From Mastigias papua (taxonomy: Eukaryota > Cnidaria > Scyphozoa > Rhizostomeae > Mastigiidae), in assembly GCA_964019165.1 (NCBI GenBank), contig OZ025274.1, positions 7,540,907 to 7,604,906 of the forward strand: DNA of 64,000 nucleotides, written 5' to 3'. Made by a program: the position numbers and the translations under genes. Positions 44,390 to 57,123 of the stretch are shown one piece after another (position 1 is the first letter of the stretch; the number at the start of each line of letters is the position of its first letter). The notes beneath the pieces were generated by a model. The model had not been told where the DNA came from, did no database searches, and saw only the letters and a list, made by a program, of their open reading frames with translations.

Positions 44390-45060
44390 TTTCTAATTTA
44401 ACTTTCGTTCCCTGGATAATATAGGTTCTTCGCAATTCGCAGAAAAATATAAGGACTATCCGATTTCCATTCCTAAATCAACATTAAATCATCTTAAAAT
44501 ATCGAATGCTGACACTGTGGAAATCAGATAAGTTGCTAAGACTTTAAGGTCGAAATTACGTAGGAATGGTAACTCAGTATGTGTCTACCGATCGCTAAAT
44601 ACATATTCATAAGTCCCTATGGAGTTATATCAAGCAAAAGTTCAATCAGCGTAGTTCATCTCTACCATCATTTGATTCTATCACTCGCACTCAGTTCTTC
44701 TGGACCTTCATTCGTTCGATACGTCCTGCTAAACTGGATTCCCTCTCTTCCTCAGCCAACAATTTCCCATGACTTATCGCCTCCGTCATATCATCAAGTC
44801 ACGAAGGTAGTGCGCAAAATGAATGCTTCCAGTTCTTCATGCCCTCTTGATAAAATATCTATTACTCCGTTTATGCGATATCCTGATCTTCGTTTGTATA
44901 TCACAGCTGTATTTGGTATTATCTGGCAGTCAGCTAAAAATTACCAGTGTATGGAAAGAGCATGCACAGTTCTTGTACATAAAAAGCTGATCTTTCTGAT
45001 TCTTCCAACTTAGGCCTGTAATTCTCGAGAGCTTCCCTCTTAAAACCTTTACATCTTAAG
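44390..45060 (+). pseudogene. RLE LINE (type B) RT N-terminal fragment
   Basis: Frames contain SLPQPTISHDLSPPSYHQVT followed by KVVRKMNASSSSCPLDKISI, YPDLRLYITAVFGIIWQSAK, CMERACTVLVHKK and then a break. The series V-K-M-ASGSPCPLDQI, W, KKA-T-L-HKK is the RT fingers region of the LINE type whose C-terminus is at 35365-36222, so it complements the other fragments. Ends at a junction near 45060-45150, where GGCTATATTTAATATCAAAT is duplicated in tandem (45108 and 45123 copies). Confidence 0.6.
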
Positions 45061-45154
45061 TGCGTGATTCAATATTTGCTTTTCTACTGGCTAGTGGCTA
45101 TATTTAATATCAAATTCAAAAAGGCTATATTTAATATCAAATTCATATCATATC

Positions 45155-48100
45155 ATATCAGATTCTACACATTGGAACGAACGATGCTACGATCTCCGGG
45201 GCATTATCTGACAGCATTATAGATGCACTATTACATCTCAAGTCAGACATTAAACATGAGCTACCAACTTGTGAGGTAATTATTTCAACTCCTGTAGAAA
45301 GAATGGACAACCAAGCTACTCGCAAGATTATTGATACCTTCAACACGAAATTAGTTTATTTGAATCTATGTTGCATCGATAACAGCAATATTGGTGACAG
45401 AGACATTACTAGAAGAGGACTTCATTTGAATAATTAAATTATAAAAAAAGCTTGGAAGATATATCTTAGCAAAGTTACATAATATTTGATGTCAGAAAGG
45501 GTACAAATGAAAGGGACTCCGCTTTAGACAAAGGCACAGGGAACTATCATCATACATTAGTTTTAAAGAAAGGCCTAACCATTGCTTCTCGTAACATGAA
45601 TAGTCTTAGAGGTCACTTTGATGAACTTCAACAATTTTTGCATTATTCAACTATTCATGTTCTTGCATTGAATGCTTCAGCGTCTTGATAGGACTTGCAA
45701 TGGAGTTGAAGCCTCCCTTTATATCAGGGACTAACTGGCATGAAAAATGAGAAATGATGTCCCCATTGACGATTTTGAACTAATTTGTGTGGAGATTCAG
45801 CCGTCTAGAAGTAAACCCTACATCATCATTTCGCTGTACCGACCACCTGGTGACAGTGTGCAATCCTTTGATAAGGTTGAAAAAGCTCTTTCGTATCTCG
45901 ACGAAGATGGAAAGGAAACTGTCCTTCTTGGTGATACATACTTTAATCTCACCATGAAGGCCTCTGAATTGCCTACTGATAATAATTCTAAGCATTTTTG
46001 CAGTCTCTGTGAACTCTTTAGTTTCAAGCAGTTGATTGAAAAACCAACTAGGGTCACGCTAGCTAAATCCTTCATCTTTGATCATATTGCAACAAAATCT
46101 CCTAGTAATATAATTGAAGCTGGAGAGCACAAACTTTTCGTAAGTGATCCCAATACGGTTTTTTGCTTTCGTGAGTTTGAAGGTGCACTGAAAAAGGATA
46201 GCATGATTAATTAAGCCAGATCTATGAAAAACTTAGATAAGGATGAAAGAAACTGATGATGTTAACATTATTATCTCTTATTGGTCATCTCTGTTTTCCT
46301 CTAGTTTTGAAAAGGACGCTTCTATTAAGTCAATTCGGGTTTCTGAGAGGTACTGCCTATGGATAACTACAAATTTGGGAAGGCTAGTGCAAAGCAGGGA
46401 TTAAATTAAGAGAACTTCTTAGAGTTCCTATAGACACATTAGAAGTAAAACAAACAAGCTTTATTCTAAGCTAAAAAAGCAATACTTTTCTGAAAGAATA
46501 TCTCAAGCTAAAGGTAACATGAAGGAACCATGGAGGACAGTAATTAACTAGGTCATTAACAAAAGACCGAAATCGGCAAAAATCGACATGCTCAATGAAT
46601 CTCGCTGTGATATTCTTACTAAGCAGGATATAGCGAATATCATGAATACAAATTTCTGTTCAGTTGGTAAGGACCTAGCAAGCAAGACTGAAGCTATACG
46701 GAATCCAGTAGTAATAAGACAATACATCCTAAACCCTCATAATAAGCACTGCAATTTTAAGGCTATAGGGGTACAAGAAATCAGAGAAGCCATGGTTAAA
46801 ATTAAAGAATCAAATAGCTTTGGAAGTGATAAAATATCCAGTTATTGTTTAAAGCTTGCATTTTCTCTTATTAAGAGATCGCTAGTTTTCATTTTTAGCA
46901 CTTCTCTCAAAACTAGCCATTTTCTTGACTAGCAGAAAAATGCTCACATTATCCCCATTTTTAAGGATAGAGAAAAGACTGAAAAATCCAATTGCCGTCC
47001 AATCTCAATTCTCCCTGTAATTTTAAGGTTATTTGAGGTTATGTTTGGCCATTTATACAAGAATCTAATTGAAAATAATTTGATACACCAAGGTTAATCA
47101 GGATTTTTGAAAAACATTCTAGATTGACACATGACTACTTAAAATTACTGATGACTGGTATAATGGACTTGACAATGGTGAACTGACAGGCTCAGTATTC
47201 ATCTATCTCAAAAAAGCATTTGAGACGGTTTATCATGATCTTATCTGCAAAAATCAGAACACTATGGTGTGTAGCAGCGGACGCTTTCTTCGTTTCAGTC
47301 TCATCTTAGCAACAGAAAACAGTACTTCAGAGTTGGAGGGGGGGGGGGGTTGATTCTTGAATTGGAGAAACTGAAGTCTGCGTACCTCAGGGGTCGTGCT
47401 TGGACAACTTCTTTTCTTGGTCTACATTAATGAACTTCCAAAAGCTGTTCGATGTTCCTTGTATCTATGTATTCTGATGATACTAGCCTTCGCTAAAGTC
47501 TGAAGATATTTCTCAACTTAACAGGGCTATGAACAGAGACCTTGAGAACCTTGATTTCTGGTTGAATGGCAGCAAACTCTCTATATATTATGAAAACACA
47601 TTCAATGTTACTTGCAACCAAGCTACAACACCAAGCGCGCAATAATGCTGCTGAGAATTTAAAGCTTGGAGTTCTTGGCAATGAGTTTGACTTTGTCACA
47701 CAAGCCAGCTATCTCGGTGTTCAAGTTGATAACGGTATAGATTGGAGGGAACAAATTAAAAGGTTATCTTCCAAAGTTTCCAAAGCCATTGCTTTTCTAA
47801 AATTTGCTGAAAACATCCTCCCTATTGCTGCTGTGAAAACGTTATATGCAGGTATTGTGGAGCCCCATTTCCGATATTGCTGTTCAGTATGGGGCTGCTG
47901 TGGTGCAACTACCATGAATCTGCTCCAAAAACTTCAAAACAGAACTGCAAGAACCATGGTGGAAATCAGATTTAATGCCTTAGTGGACCACATATTGAGA
48001 GCCTCGGTTGGAAGACTATTCGTGAGCTCTTAGATGAAGAATCAAAAGTAACTGTCTGCAAATCTATCAATGGGCTTGCTCCACAGTACCTGTACAATCT

Positions 48101-48590
48101 TTTCATAAGAAACTGTAGTTGCAAATTTTTATACTTTTTGAAATTCAACTACTGATTTGAAGACTCCAAAGAAAACATCAACCAATGGCCAGAGATCTTT
48201 TTCGTATCAAGGTGAGTTACTTTGGAAATGCCTACCAAATGAAGCAAAGCAGTCGCCTTCTATTTGTGCTTTCAAAAACAATTTTTAATGGACTGGGGGT
48301 TCCCCTAATGGTAATAACAGCCGATTTTGAATTGTACTGGATGCCAACCGATTTTAAGACAATTGCCTCTTTTTCAGTTTAGGAAGGGGACAGCATTAGT
48401 ACCTAGATTGCTGGAGTGAGCCTCAGTTTCTTGATTTTGTATTTGATTTTCTACTTTTAATTATGAAGTTGCTTTTGCATTAATAATTATAGTATTTATT
48501 AGTTTTGTTCTTATTTACTAACCTGTAAAGTAAATGGAGGGTCCCCTCATAAACAGTATTTGCTAAAGGGTTACCCTCCTAAAATTAAAT
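45155..48590 (+). mobile_element. CR1-like LINE family A, ORF1 end and whole ORF2 (decayed)
   Basis: ORF1 esterase end: LHIGTNDATISGALSDSII to DITRRGLHLNN (45165-45440). ORF2 EEP: TIASRNMNSLRGHFDELQQF (45580), YRPPGDSVQSFDKVEKALSY (45838), VLLGDTYFNL where GDFN is altered, FIFDHIATKS, and FVSDPNTV where the SDH histidine is lost. RT: FGSDKISSYCLKLAF (46820), NCRPISILPVI (46990), FIYLKKAFETVYHDLI (47200), catalytic YSDDTS (47466), NGSKLSIYYENTFN, YLGVQVDNGIDWREQIKRL (47711). The 3' UTR ends with GGAGGGTCCCCTC and ACCCTCCTAAA near 48535-48580, shared in type with 21640-21690. Many stops; dead. Confidence 0.85.
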
Positions 48591-48594
48591 GAAA

Positions 48595-48850
48595 ATCAAC
48601 AAACATGAAGAAAACATGTATCGCCAAGTGTAACGGCCCTGTTCAAGATTCACTTTGGAACCAAAAGCGACATGCAGAAGAAATGATCGTACAAAGCAGA
48701 AATAACGGTCATACGAGGATGACAGACCCCATCTTTGAACATTAGTTTCTGCTGGGAGAGTATTATTTATGTACTTAACAGAAGAACTTGAAATATTTGT
48801 TGGCAAGTTACTTTGTGCAGAGGACCATAGTAAATTAATGTTAGGCAATT
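48595..48850 (-). pseudogene. RLE LINE (type B) fragment
   Basis: NINLLWSSAQSNLPTNISSS followed by SVKYINNTLPAETNVQRWGL matches INSLWSSAQSKLPKNIFNF and LRYLNNTLATRKNLTLWNL of the ORF at 35365-36222. It ends in a decayed finger (YFCFVRSFLLHVAFGSK) and EQGRYTWRY. Confidence 0.75.
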
Positions 48851-49539
48851 AGAGTTCTATTATATTACGGAAAATGGATCCTTGTGAGAAAGGGCTGTTT
48901 TTGAACTTGTTTTCCTGTTGCAAAAGAAATTACTACAGAACCTTCTTAGTGGATTTGTACTGGTCAAACTGAAAGTTTATAAAGCTGGCTGTATTTCTCC
49001 ATCAGGCATTTATGGCCTCTGTGCAAGAAAAGTTTAATAAATTGCAAAGAACCGTCTGACACTATGCATGTTTAATTGATGTAGGGTGCGTGTTTGGGTC
49101 ACATTTATTTCTTGGAAGAAACAATCGCTTAGTGTACCTGATAAGGGAAGGTCTAGCCATGAACGGAAATATTTGTTGATAAGATTATCAAGGTTTTCTA
49201 GACACTCACATCTTTTGTAACGTCTGCTACTGTAAGAGGCTATGATATCTCAAATAAGAGATAGCGATTGTACAGCTGAAATTTATGTTTTGGATGCAAA
49301 AGTAAGAGATCTGATTTGGGCATGGTATCACGTACCATTTGAGAAAGCTTTTATCTATGAACAATATTTGATATGTCGAAGTCAAATTACCTACCAAAGT
49401 AGGGAAGGGATTTACCAAGTTGAACGCACACGAACGCATACGTCACTATTCATCAAACGTTTAGTCAGGTATCGGATTGATCATGCTTCTGATGTTTTGA
49501 TTCCAAAAATGATACATTTATTAACTCGAATGACCATTT
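48851..49539. other. Unassigned
   Basis: A plus-strand frame (49242-49643) of 133 residues shows no recognised motif in its first part; it runs into the type C RT fragment that follows, and may be its decayed N-terminal side. Confidence 0.35.
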
Positions 49540-49990
49540 GTGTCCATTTTCTTCAAATTGTGAAGCGATTGAGCTTCAGAAAGATCAACATAGGTTACAG
49601 ACTAGAAAAAATGCGTCGATGCTTAATCATCTATTGTTTATGAATGACCTAAAGGTCTATGGAAAGTCTGAAGAAGAAATCAACTCATTTGTAGGAACGG
49701 TTAAAATATGTTGAAATGATATTGGAATGGAGTTTGATGTATCAAAATTCGCAATGTTAGTTATGAAAAGTTGAGAGACAGTTCATTCTCAAGGAATTGT
49801 GCTATTAGATGAAGAATTAATTTCGAAAACTGATGACGGTGGTTGTAAATACCTAGGAATACTGAAACTCTATGATACTATGCCTATAAGAAAATGAAGG
49901 AAAAGGTGAAAACAAAATATTTGAAAAAGTTAAAACGTTTACTAAAATCCAAGCTCAAGAAAAGTAATAAGCCCAAGCCCAATAAGAAAA
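49540..49990 (+). pseudogene. R2-like LINE (type C) RT palm/thumb fragment
   Basis: Frames give MLNHLLFMNDLKVYGKSEEE, INSFVGTVKIC, IGMEFDVSKFAMLVMKS, ISKTDDGGCKYLGILKL and MKEKVKTKYLKKLKRLLKSK. This parallels NHQLFMDDLKLLGISEREIE of the element at 38100-41560; the catalytic box is MND rather than MDD. Stops and frame changes present. Confidence 0.7.
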
Positions 49991-50209
49991 ATATTAACTA
50001 TGTATGGCGTATTTCATCTAAAGGCAAATCTCACACGATTGTACATGAAAAGAAAGAATTGAGAAAGAGGACTTATGAGTATTTCTGACAGTATGAATGG
50101 AGACCAAAAACCATTAAATTTATTACATTGCAAAAATTGACTTCTTAAAGAGCTTCTTAAACATGCTGCAGTAGAATTGATACCAACTGATGCTGAGTTT
50201 GAGGAAAGG

Positions 50210-50530
50210 GATCAATACCAAAATAGGATACAAACACTAAGGTCCGCATAACAAACTTATTGAAAAGCGATGGAATCACAACAAAAAAGATAATATTCAA
50301 ACTTTCAAGGCACTTACCTATCATCTTATTCCTTTGCCATACCAAAAATTGCATTTTACAGTCTATATAGGTTCAATATTAGCCCAAAAAGTTTGAAAAC
50401 ACCACTTGACGGCATAGCCCGCAACACTCTTTTGCCAGCGAGTTGCTACCATCTTTGCTCCCCATGGATATTACATACCAGACAAATGCAAACAATAGAG
50501 CGCGCATTCTAGTCCTTCTATGTCTAAGGC
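50210..50530 (+). repeat. Dispersed repeat, copy 1
   Basis: About 320 bp matching 60765-61080 in the same orientation at roughly 85% by eye. Shared landmarks are GGAATCACAACAAAAAAG, ATCTTATTCCTTTGCCATAC and TGCTACCATCTTTGCTCCCC. No coding content recognised. Confidence 0.8.
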
Positions 50531-52700
50531 TGTACCACACGTTGAAGCAACAGACGATAGCCTAGCGATTTATTCCATGTACCTTCATGGAACTAAAAAT
50601 TCGGTTTTGAGATGATGAAACTGTTTCTACTTAGTTAATGTCACTAGATTTAGATATCAAACGAATTTAACATAGCGTATCAAAGTAGTAAACATACTTC
50701 ACTTGGTTTGACCTTGCAGAGCAGCTGCTTCTAATGAAGGTATATTGCCTCACTAAGCTATTGTTTCATGAAAAGGCTATTGCTTTCATAATTCCATCGA
50801 GAATATCCCTCTTGGCTTCTTTAAAACCAATGTTGTAAATGTAGGGGTCACCACTCACACGGAAGAGTCAAGGTATACTTACAGTGTTACAAGGAAATCA
50901 AGCAAGAAACACCGATGTCACATGCAATCTTTAAAATTGTTTTGCAAAGAAATTAAAACGAATTGAAACGAGCCCTTTGGCAGGAATGCTCCACATATGT
51001 TCTAGTATTTTAACATATTTACCTAGAATTTTTGTTTTTACCATTAAGCAGCAACTTTTTGCAGAATTTGCTGCAAAACGTAAGCATCAAAACAGTGTCT
51101 ACCAACTCATGATCCTACACTCTACATAACTATAGTTTTGCTAATGTTAAACACACCTTGATTGCCTACTATTTGGTGCAAAAGTCACGAAAATCGCTCT
51201 TTTATGTAAAATCAGGTTAAGCTTCACAATAAAAATACATCATGATAACTGTTCATGTAGCATCGAAAAGACAAACTCAATTAGGAAAAACATTCATTCG
51301 AAAAAGTCACAGCTCGGCTTAAGTGTTCAAGCATAACAAATGTCATTGTTCGAACACAGATGTCCTTTAAGTTCAATGTCCTTTGAGAATATATGCTATA
51401 TTTTAGGGGCTGATTTATGATGCTTTAAAGTTGGCTTAAAATGGTACATTACACCGGAAATTCTAATGTAAACAACTACGTGAAATTTGACAAGTTTCAA
51501 AATTTCATTTCTCATCACTGGATTGTCCGATTTTGAAATTTTTTGCTTCCTGTTATTCCCAGGGATACCTTCATTAATGATGATTTTAAAATAGGTATAT
51601 CTTTGAAACTTCATATTTTTCTGCTTATTCCATGCTCTCTATCACTGTGAGGGGTCCCTTCGTTAATCCATGGCGACGATCTATCCGGACAAGAATTTGC
51701 AAGTAATTCATGTTTTCTTTTCCCAAAGAATTTTCCCTATCTACTCTTTCGATAGCAACTCCTCTGTTTCGTTCCTGTCACGCTTAAACAAACATTGTTT
51801 ACTATGCCTCCGATGAAGCCTGCAAATTTTTTTCTGTATTTAATTCCAATATGGCGAAATGAGGCGCTACAAAATTGGTGAAATTTCCCCACTTTGAATT
51901 GACTTCTAAGTTGCTTGTACTTCATGTACAATATGCAAGAAAGTGTACTAAGAAGAGGGTTTGCTACTTGAGCGAGAATACAAGAAATGTAATAAAAACA
52001 TGTGCATAAGAACCGTTACTAGGGAGCATGAACATGGATGGCAATAGAAAAATTGTCATCTCCACCCCTTTCCTTTACAAATGAAGCAGTATCTATATGT
52101 TTTATGATAGAGCAATGGTTAAGGGACGTAATCCATGAAAAATCTTAAAAATTGAGAAAAAAATTATTTTCCACAAAATTTACTACCAGTATTCTCCTTA
52201 AACTTCATACAGTAACTGAACATGTTGCAAAATGACCGTAGAAAGGCATAACAGACAAAAAATGTGTTTGTTTCTTCACCAGTTCTTAGGACAGGGGCTG
52301 GCTGCCAAGCGCTAGGAAGATTCTTTCATTGATGTGTTTCTGAATAGTGAACCACTATGATTTGTACTCTAGGTTCTATCGCAACAAATACTAATATTTT
52401 CACATTGACTGCAACTGCTCTGATAATGGAAAAGCTTCGTTATACTCATGATTATAGACTAGAATATGCACTTCATATCATAATGACAAGGGCAACTATT
52501 CACATACCACCATATTGACTGGCATAGAGCACATTGCAATTATATTCGTCTTTGGCACGTGTAAATAATCTTTCCTAGCCTCCATAGGAATTTTAATCCG
52601 CTGCGTATCGCCTCTTCATCTAAAATATAAAGGTAGTATCTATAGAAGTGTAAAACTCTTCACGCCCACTAATCTGTTATTAAAACTAAGCTTCGCAACA
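50531..52700. other. No recognisable feature
   Basis: 2.2 kb of AT-rich sequence with short frames. The minus frame at 51396-51614 and others show no known motif. The 3' part may hold a decayed N-terminus of the PLE that follows. Confidence 0.45.
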
Positions 52701-52719
52701 AGTGCATATTATATTGGTA

Positions 52720-53880
52720 ACAAGTTCAATTGAAAATTTATTCCAGATTCTTCAAAATCTACATACGAACATTAGATTTACAATAGAATCCAGCAAAACG
52801 TACATAAGCTTTCTAGACATCGGTTTTAGTGTAAAAAAACTACAAGATTTCTACAGATATATATCGTAAACCAACTGATAGTCAGTAATATGTCCATTTC
52901 TAGACCTGTCATCCATCCTACTCAAAACAGAACATTCTTTTTAATCTAGCCAGAAGAATTTGCAAAAGGTGACAAAAAGCTCAGACGCAGGAGACTAATG
53001 GAATTGCAAACCAATCTTACAAAACAGGGCTACCCTGAAACATTTACACAAAATTGCATTGCTAGATCAAATATCATCCCCTTGACAGAATTACTCAATG
53101 AAAAAGAACCTAAATCTAATAATAACAAAATTCTAGCTTTTGTTTCAACTTTTAACCCAAGACATCCAAACTTCATTTTGATAATTAAAAAATCATGCCT
53201 ATTACCTAATGCCAGCTCAGAATACAAGAATCAATAAAGCAAGTTAGACTAAATAGCTACAGACAACCACCGAGTCTCATAACGATATTAGCAAGGGCGA
53301 AGTTCAAATATACTGAAAGTGTACATAACACTGGAGCAACAATAATAACTGACAAAACAGTCCACATGCGGGACATGCCCTCTGACAACGATAACCAATG
53401 CAATCATCTGTAAAAATGGTGAGAATCCATTCAAAATAAAAGCAACATGGATCTTAATGTTTAAAATGTCCTATGCCTCATAAGGTGCAGTGTGTGTAAT
53501 AAAGAATATATTGGGCAAACTTCTAATTTACAAGCCAAGATTCGAATTCATGAACAAAAGTCCTAAATCCTAATTTGCGTACCCTGCATGTTAGTAATCA
53601 CAAAGCCCATTGCTCTATCGGTAAAGATATACCCTTTACACTTACACATTTCCTAACTCTCGATCAAAATGACAGAATAGAAAGAGAAGGAAAATTATTT
53701 CATCAAAAAGTACACGCCAGATTTGAATCGAGACTAAGTCGAGTAAACCTCATATATATTTCGATGTTTGATACTTTCAACTATCTATTTCATTACTATG
53801 TACAATTTCTCTATATATTTGAGCATGGCACTGACATTGTTCAGATTACTGAAGATTTCGTATCAAACGGATGAAAACCG
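52720..53880 (+). pseudogene. Penelope-like element 2: RT C-terminus and GIY-YIG
   Basis: Frames give SKTYISFLDIGFSVKK (52795-52835), IYRKPTDSQ (52861), CHPSYSKQN (52908), FNLARRICKR, then MELQTNLTKQGYPETFTQNC and ILAFVSTFNPRHPNFILIIK (52998-53237). A CGTC cysteine pair (53370) and VQCVCNKEYIGQTSNLQAKI (about 53485-53540) form the start of the GIY-YIG domain. The domain ends with NYFIKKYTPDLNRD (53693-53735). FLD, KPTD-YLHF-SCHP and LARRIC are landmarks of PLE RTs. Stops and frame changes are frequent. No hammerhead motif was seen at its ends. Confidence 0.75.
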
Positions 53881-54061
53881 TACAAAAAAGTAAAGTGGTT
53901 TATATTTTCTATTTGTTTTTTCTGCTGTTGGATTAAGTAACAGGTAGATTGGTGACATATAGTCTCTCTCGTCTTATTCTAACATCAATATTAGAAGCTC
54001 CTCCTGTAGAGCACTTTTGATCAGCTATATGATCTAATCTAAGCAAGGTATGTATATATAT

Positions 54062-54180
54062 ATATATACTACCACCACAACTGGAAAATTATTTTGGCCC
54101 CAGTGCGGATTCGAACTCACGATGTTAAGATCAGAGGACTCCTGTGCTAATCAATTGCGCCATCCAGGCACTGCCACACT
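54062..54180 (-). mobile_element. tRNA-derived SINE (or tRNA pseudogene)
   Basis: On the minus strand, TGGCGCAATTGATTAGC (54162-54146) is a polymerase III A box and GAGTTCGAATCC (54118-54107) a B box, about 30 bp apart, preceded by GTGCCTGGA. The body continues GCACTGGGGCCAAAATAATT and ends in a GTAGTA(TA)n tail at 54050-54068. Box match, short length and simple-repeat tail fit a SINE. Confidence 0.7.
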
Positions 54181-54340
54181 CCTGGTTTTTCTGAGCATTA
54201 TATCAACCTTTCTGTTTGCACCGAAAAAGGAGAAATCCTGGTTACTCGTTAGCTACTGATCGTATATATATATATATATATAAAACAATATTTAAGCCTG
54301 CAGAATGTCAGTGATGCCGGAATTCACTATGTATTCGTTT

Positions 54341-54452
<112 letters not shown>

Positions 54453-54584
54453 TTCTCAAAACATAATATATCTCTCAAAAAGAATGAGCAAATTGAATTG
54501 GTACCACAATCCTACAGCTGTGCAGCTTAATTGTAGAGTAAAAATACCTCTATGAAGCTAGCTGACTCTCAATTAGCAACAAAT

Positions 54585-54835
54585 TAGGGACCGGTTATTA
54601 ATCCTTTCAGAGGAGGGGATGGAAGACATCTAGGAGGGGGGCATATTTCTGCACACTCAGAGGGAAGGGAAGTGAAAAATAAAGAGCATTTTAAAAGGAG
54701 TACGGAATTTCTTCTGAAGTCCTGGGGTGGGGACAAAAATTTTTACATAAATCTGAGAGAGGGGACGAAAATTCCATCAAATATATAAGAATGTCTTCTA
54801 CCCTTCCCCACAAGTAATTAGTGACCCGTCCCTTA
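54585..54835. mobile_element. MITE-like element, about 250 bp
   Basis: The left end TAGGGACCGGTTATTAATC is matched by the reverse complement of the right end (TAAGGGACGGGTCACTAATT). The interior is purine-rich on the plus strand (GAGGAGGGG, GGGACAAAAA, GGGGACGAAAATT). No coding. A TA or TTA duplication is possible but not certain. Confidence 0.55.
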
Positions 54836-55012
54836 TGTCTATGTCAAAAGTTGATTAGGATACAACCAAGTTGCCTAGGTGCACTCCGTGTAAGGTTCAC
54901 TCGAATATGACACACATACAGTTCATGTTGTTATCGTTACCTTGTACGGTAGAACCAAAATAAAAACTTTTCACGCCATTGATCCTAGAAAAGATGCATG
55001 AGACGAGGCAAT

Positions 55013-57025
55013 ATGGCGTCTGGCGGTGTTGAAGTGACTGAGACAGAAGGCTATCATTTGTCGGATTGTGCACCACCAAGAACAACAGAAAACCACTCGC
55101 AGGCATTAAACGTGGATGAGTTTGAAAATTTGACATTAGCGGCAATAAAGAAAGTACAAGACATTAGGAAACGGGCAGATTTTGAAAGTGTTCCTGTGTA
55201 TGTGGAAAAACAACATGGCCTAGCGAGGACTGCGACACTTCAGCAGTTGGAAAGCATGATAGCTAACAATAAAATATCAAATATCCAATACCGTGGCAAG
55301 CCTTCATTACGTCTTATAAAGGACTCTCCACATTTGGAAAAGGGAAAGAAGTTATCTAATGATGAAGAGCGATTGTCAGAGTGTAGTGAAGAACTGCAGG
55401 CAATGGCTTCAAGGCACTGCAGTTTTTCAAGGAAAATTTCTAACGAGGGGAATGATGAGGAAACTGACAATAGAGACAGTGAAGCAAATACAGGAAGTGG
55501 AGGAAGCGCAGATAGAAGCAAGGGTGAGTATGAAGAGGGTATTTTAGAACCTACAGTTAACCATAAAATGTTAAGAGAAAAGAAAATTTAAAAGAAAGAT
55601 CAAACACGACTCGTACAGCCTTTAGAGCTGATAGAGAAAAAGGTGATTGAAGTTGAGAGGCGGCTGAATAGCCAGAAAAATGGAAATGAGAAGCAAGAAA
55701 TGTATGATAAAGAAAAGCCAACGGATTTGCAGAACAGAATGATCATGCTAGAGAAAGAGAGCAGAATTCTACAGGATGAAAACTTTGGTTTGCGATTGAA
55801 AACTTAGAGCTAAGGAGTATGTTTTCAGATGGCCTAAATGCTAAGCAAGATAAGAACACAGCTTCATTTCAATTGTCTCAGCTTCATTCAAATTCTGATT
55901 TTAGTTTGAAAGAGAAAAGTAATAGAAAAGTCGGCTTTACGAGAAATCAGTTACAAAGTGAATTGCAACCTGATGGGAATGTTTGTACTTTTCCAAAAAC
56001 AAGTGCAAAAACTCAAAAACCAGTGTCAAAAACTTTCTTAACTAAAAATCTTTACAACATGCTAAATGCTTTGGAATGAATAAATGCTTCACAGCATGCT
56101 AAATGCTTCACAGCATGCTAAATGCTTCACAGCATGCTAAATGCTTTGGAATGAAAGAAGAAAATGAAAAGCCAAGAGACTCGAAGACTTTATAAGCTTT
56201 GGGGAGAGAAAGGAGTCAAAAAAACCAACTTTCCAAGAGAACACGGTCCCGAGAGTATTTTCTTCGAAGAATACTATTATTTCGGTGGATGACAAAAAGG
56301 AGCAAGTGCACGGACTAGAAAAAGTTGATCGAACAAAGGAACTTGGAGATTTCAGTTATGCTGATTCTGTTCGTATACAAGAATGGAGTAGGCCTATAAA
56401 CAGCTTTTCTCGGTCACAAACAGATGATGACACAAGATATGGAAGAGCTACGGAACGGGAAGTTTCAACAGCAAGGACACAATTTCGCTGTGGAAGGGAT
56501 AACCCGCCTTTTCGATACGAAGAAAGGAAGCCTAGGATTTGTATCACCGGAGATTCGATGATTAAAAGAATCAGGAAACAGGACATGAATCGTGAAATAA
56601 ATTATGCAAATTTGTACTTGAAATCGTTTCCAGGGGCAACAGTGGATCATATGAAGCATTATATAGAGCCAACAATCAGCACAAACCCAGATGGCATTAT
56701 CTTACACTGTGGGACAAACAGTCTACGAAGTGAAGAGCCGGTTGATATTGCAAACAAAATTAGTGATCTCGCAATGACAGCTAAGAGAAGGGTTAGTGAT
56801 GTTGCCATATCAAGTTTGATTACAAGGAGACATTCAGAGGAGCTAGAGGCAAAACGACAGGAAGTGAATACCATCCTAGAAAGAGCCCTGAGAGATTACC
56901 CCATATATTTCATAAATCACAACAACGTTGAAGAGAAGCACTTGGACAAGTGGGGATTACATTTCAATTTTTCTGGTACTAACATGATGGCAGGTAATTT
57001 CATAGATTTTATAAATGGGACATGA
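55013..57025 (+). pseudogene. LINE ORF1: coiled coil and SGNH esterase
   Basis: ATG at 55013 (MASGGVEVTETEGYHLSD) is preferred because it opens the conserved-looking part. The first frame runs to a stop at 55591, then continues in phase as a probable coiled coil (LELIEKKVIEVERRLNSQ, LQNRMIMLEKESRILQDE) up to 55806. After frame changes and a 19-bp tandem repeat, 56285-57025 encodes the esterase: ICITGDSMIKRI (GDSM nucleophile), LKSFPGATVDHMKHYIEPTI, ILHCGTNSLRSEE and HLDKWGLHFNFSGTNMMA, with the D and H of the catalytic triad kept. Esterase ORF1 is known in CR1 LINEs; its role is unclear. The N-terminal part is broken. Confidence 0.8.
56063..56155 (+). repeat. Three 19-bp tandem repeats in ORF1
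   Basis: AAATGCTTCACAGCATGCT is repeated at 56082, 56101 and 56120. The block is flanked on both sides by AAATGCTTTGGAATGAA (56064 and 56139), so the units probably grew between two copies of a related word. Confidence 0.9.
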
Positions 57026-57123
57026 CTGTTTAATATTAAAAAATTTTTTAAAGGCCTAACGAGCCCAATTTTTTAGTTAGCAATGTAGAACCTTCATCGT
57101 ATGCAAATGTTATTCATAGTAAG

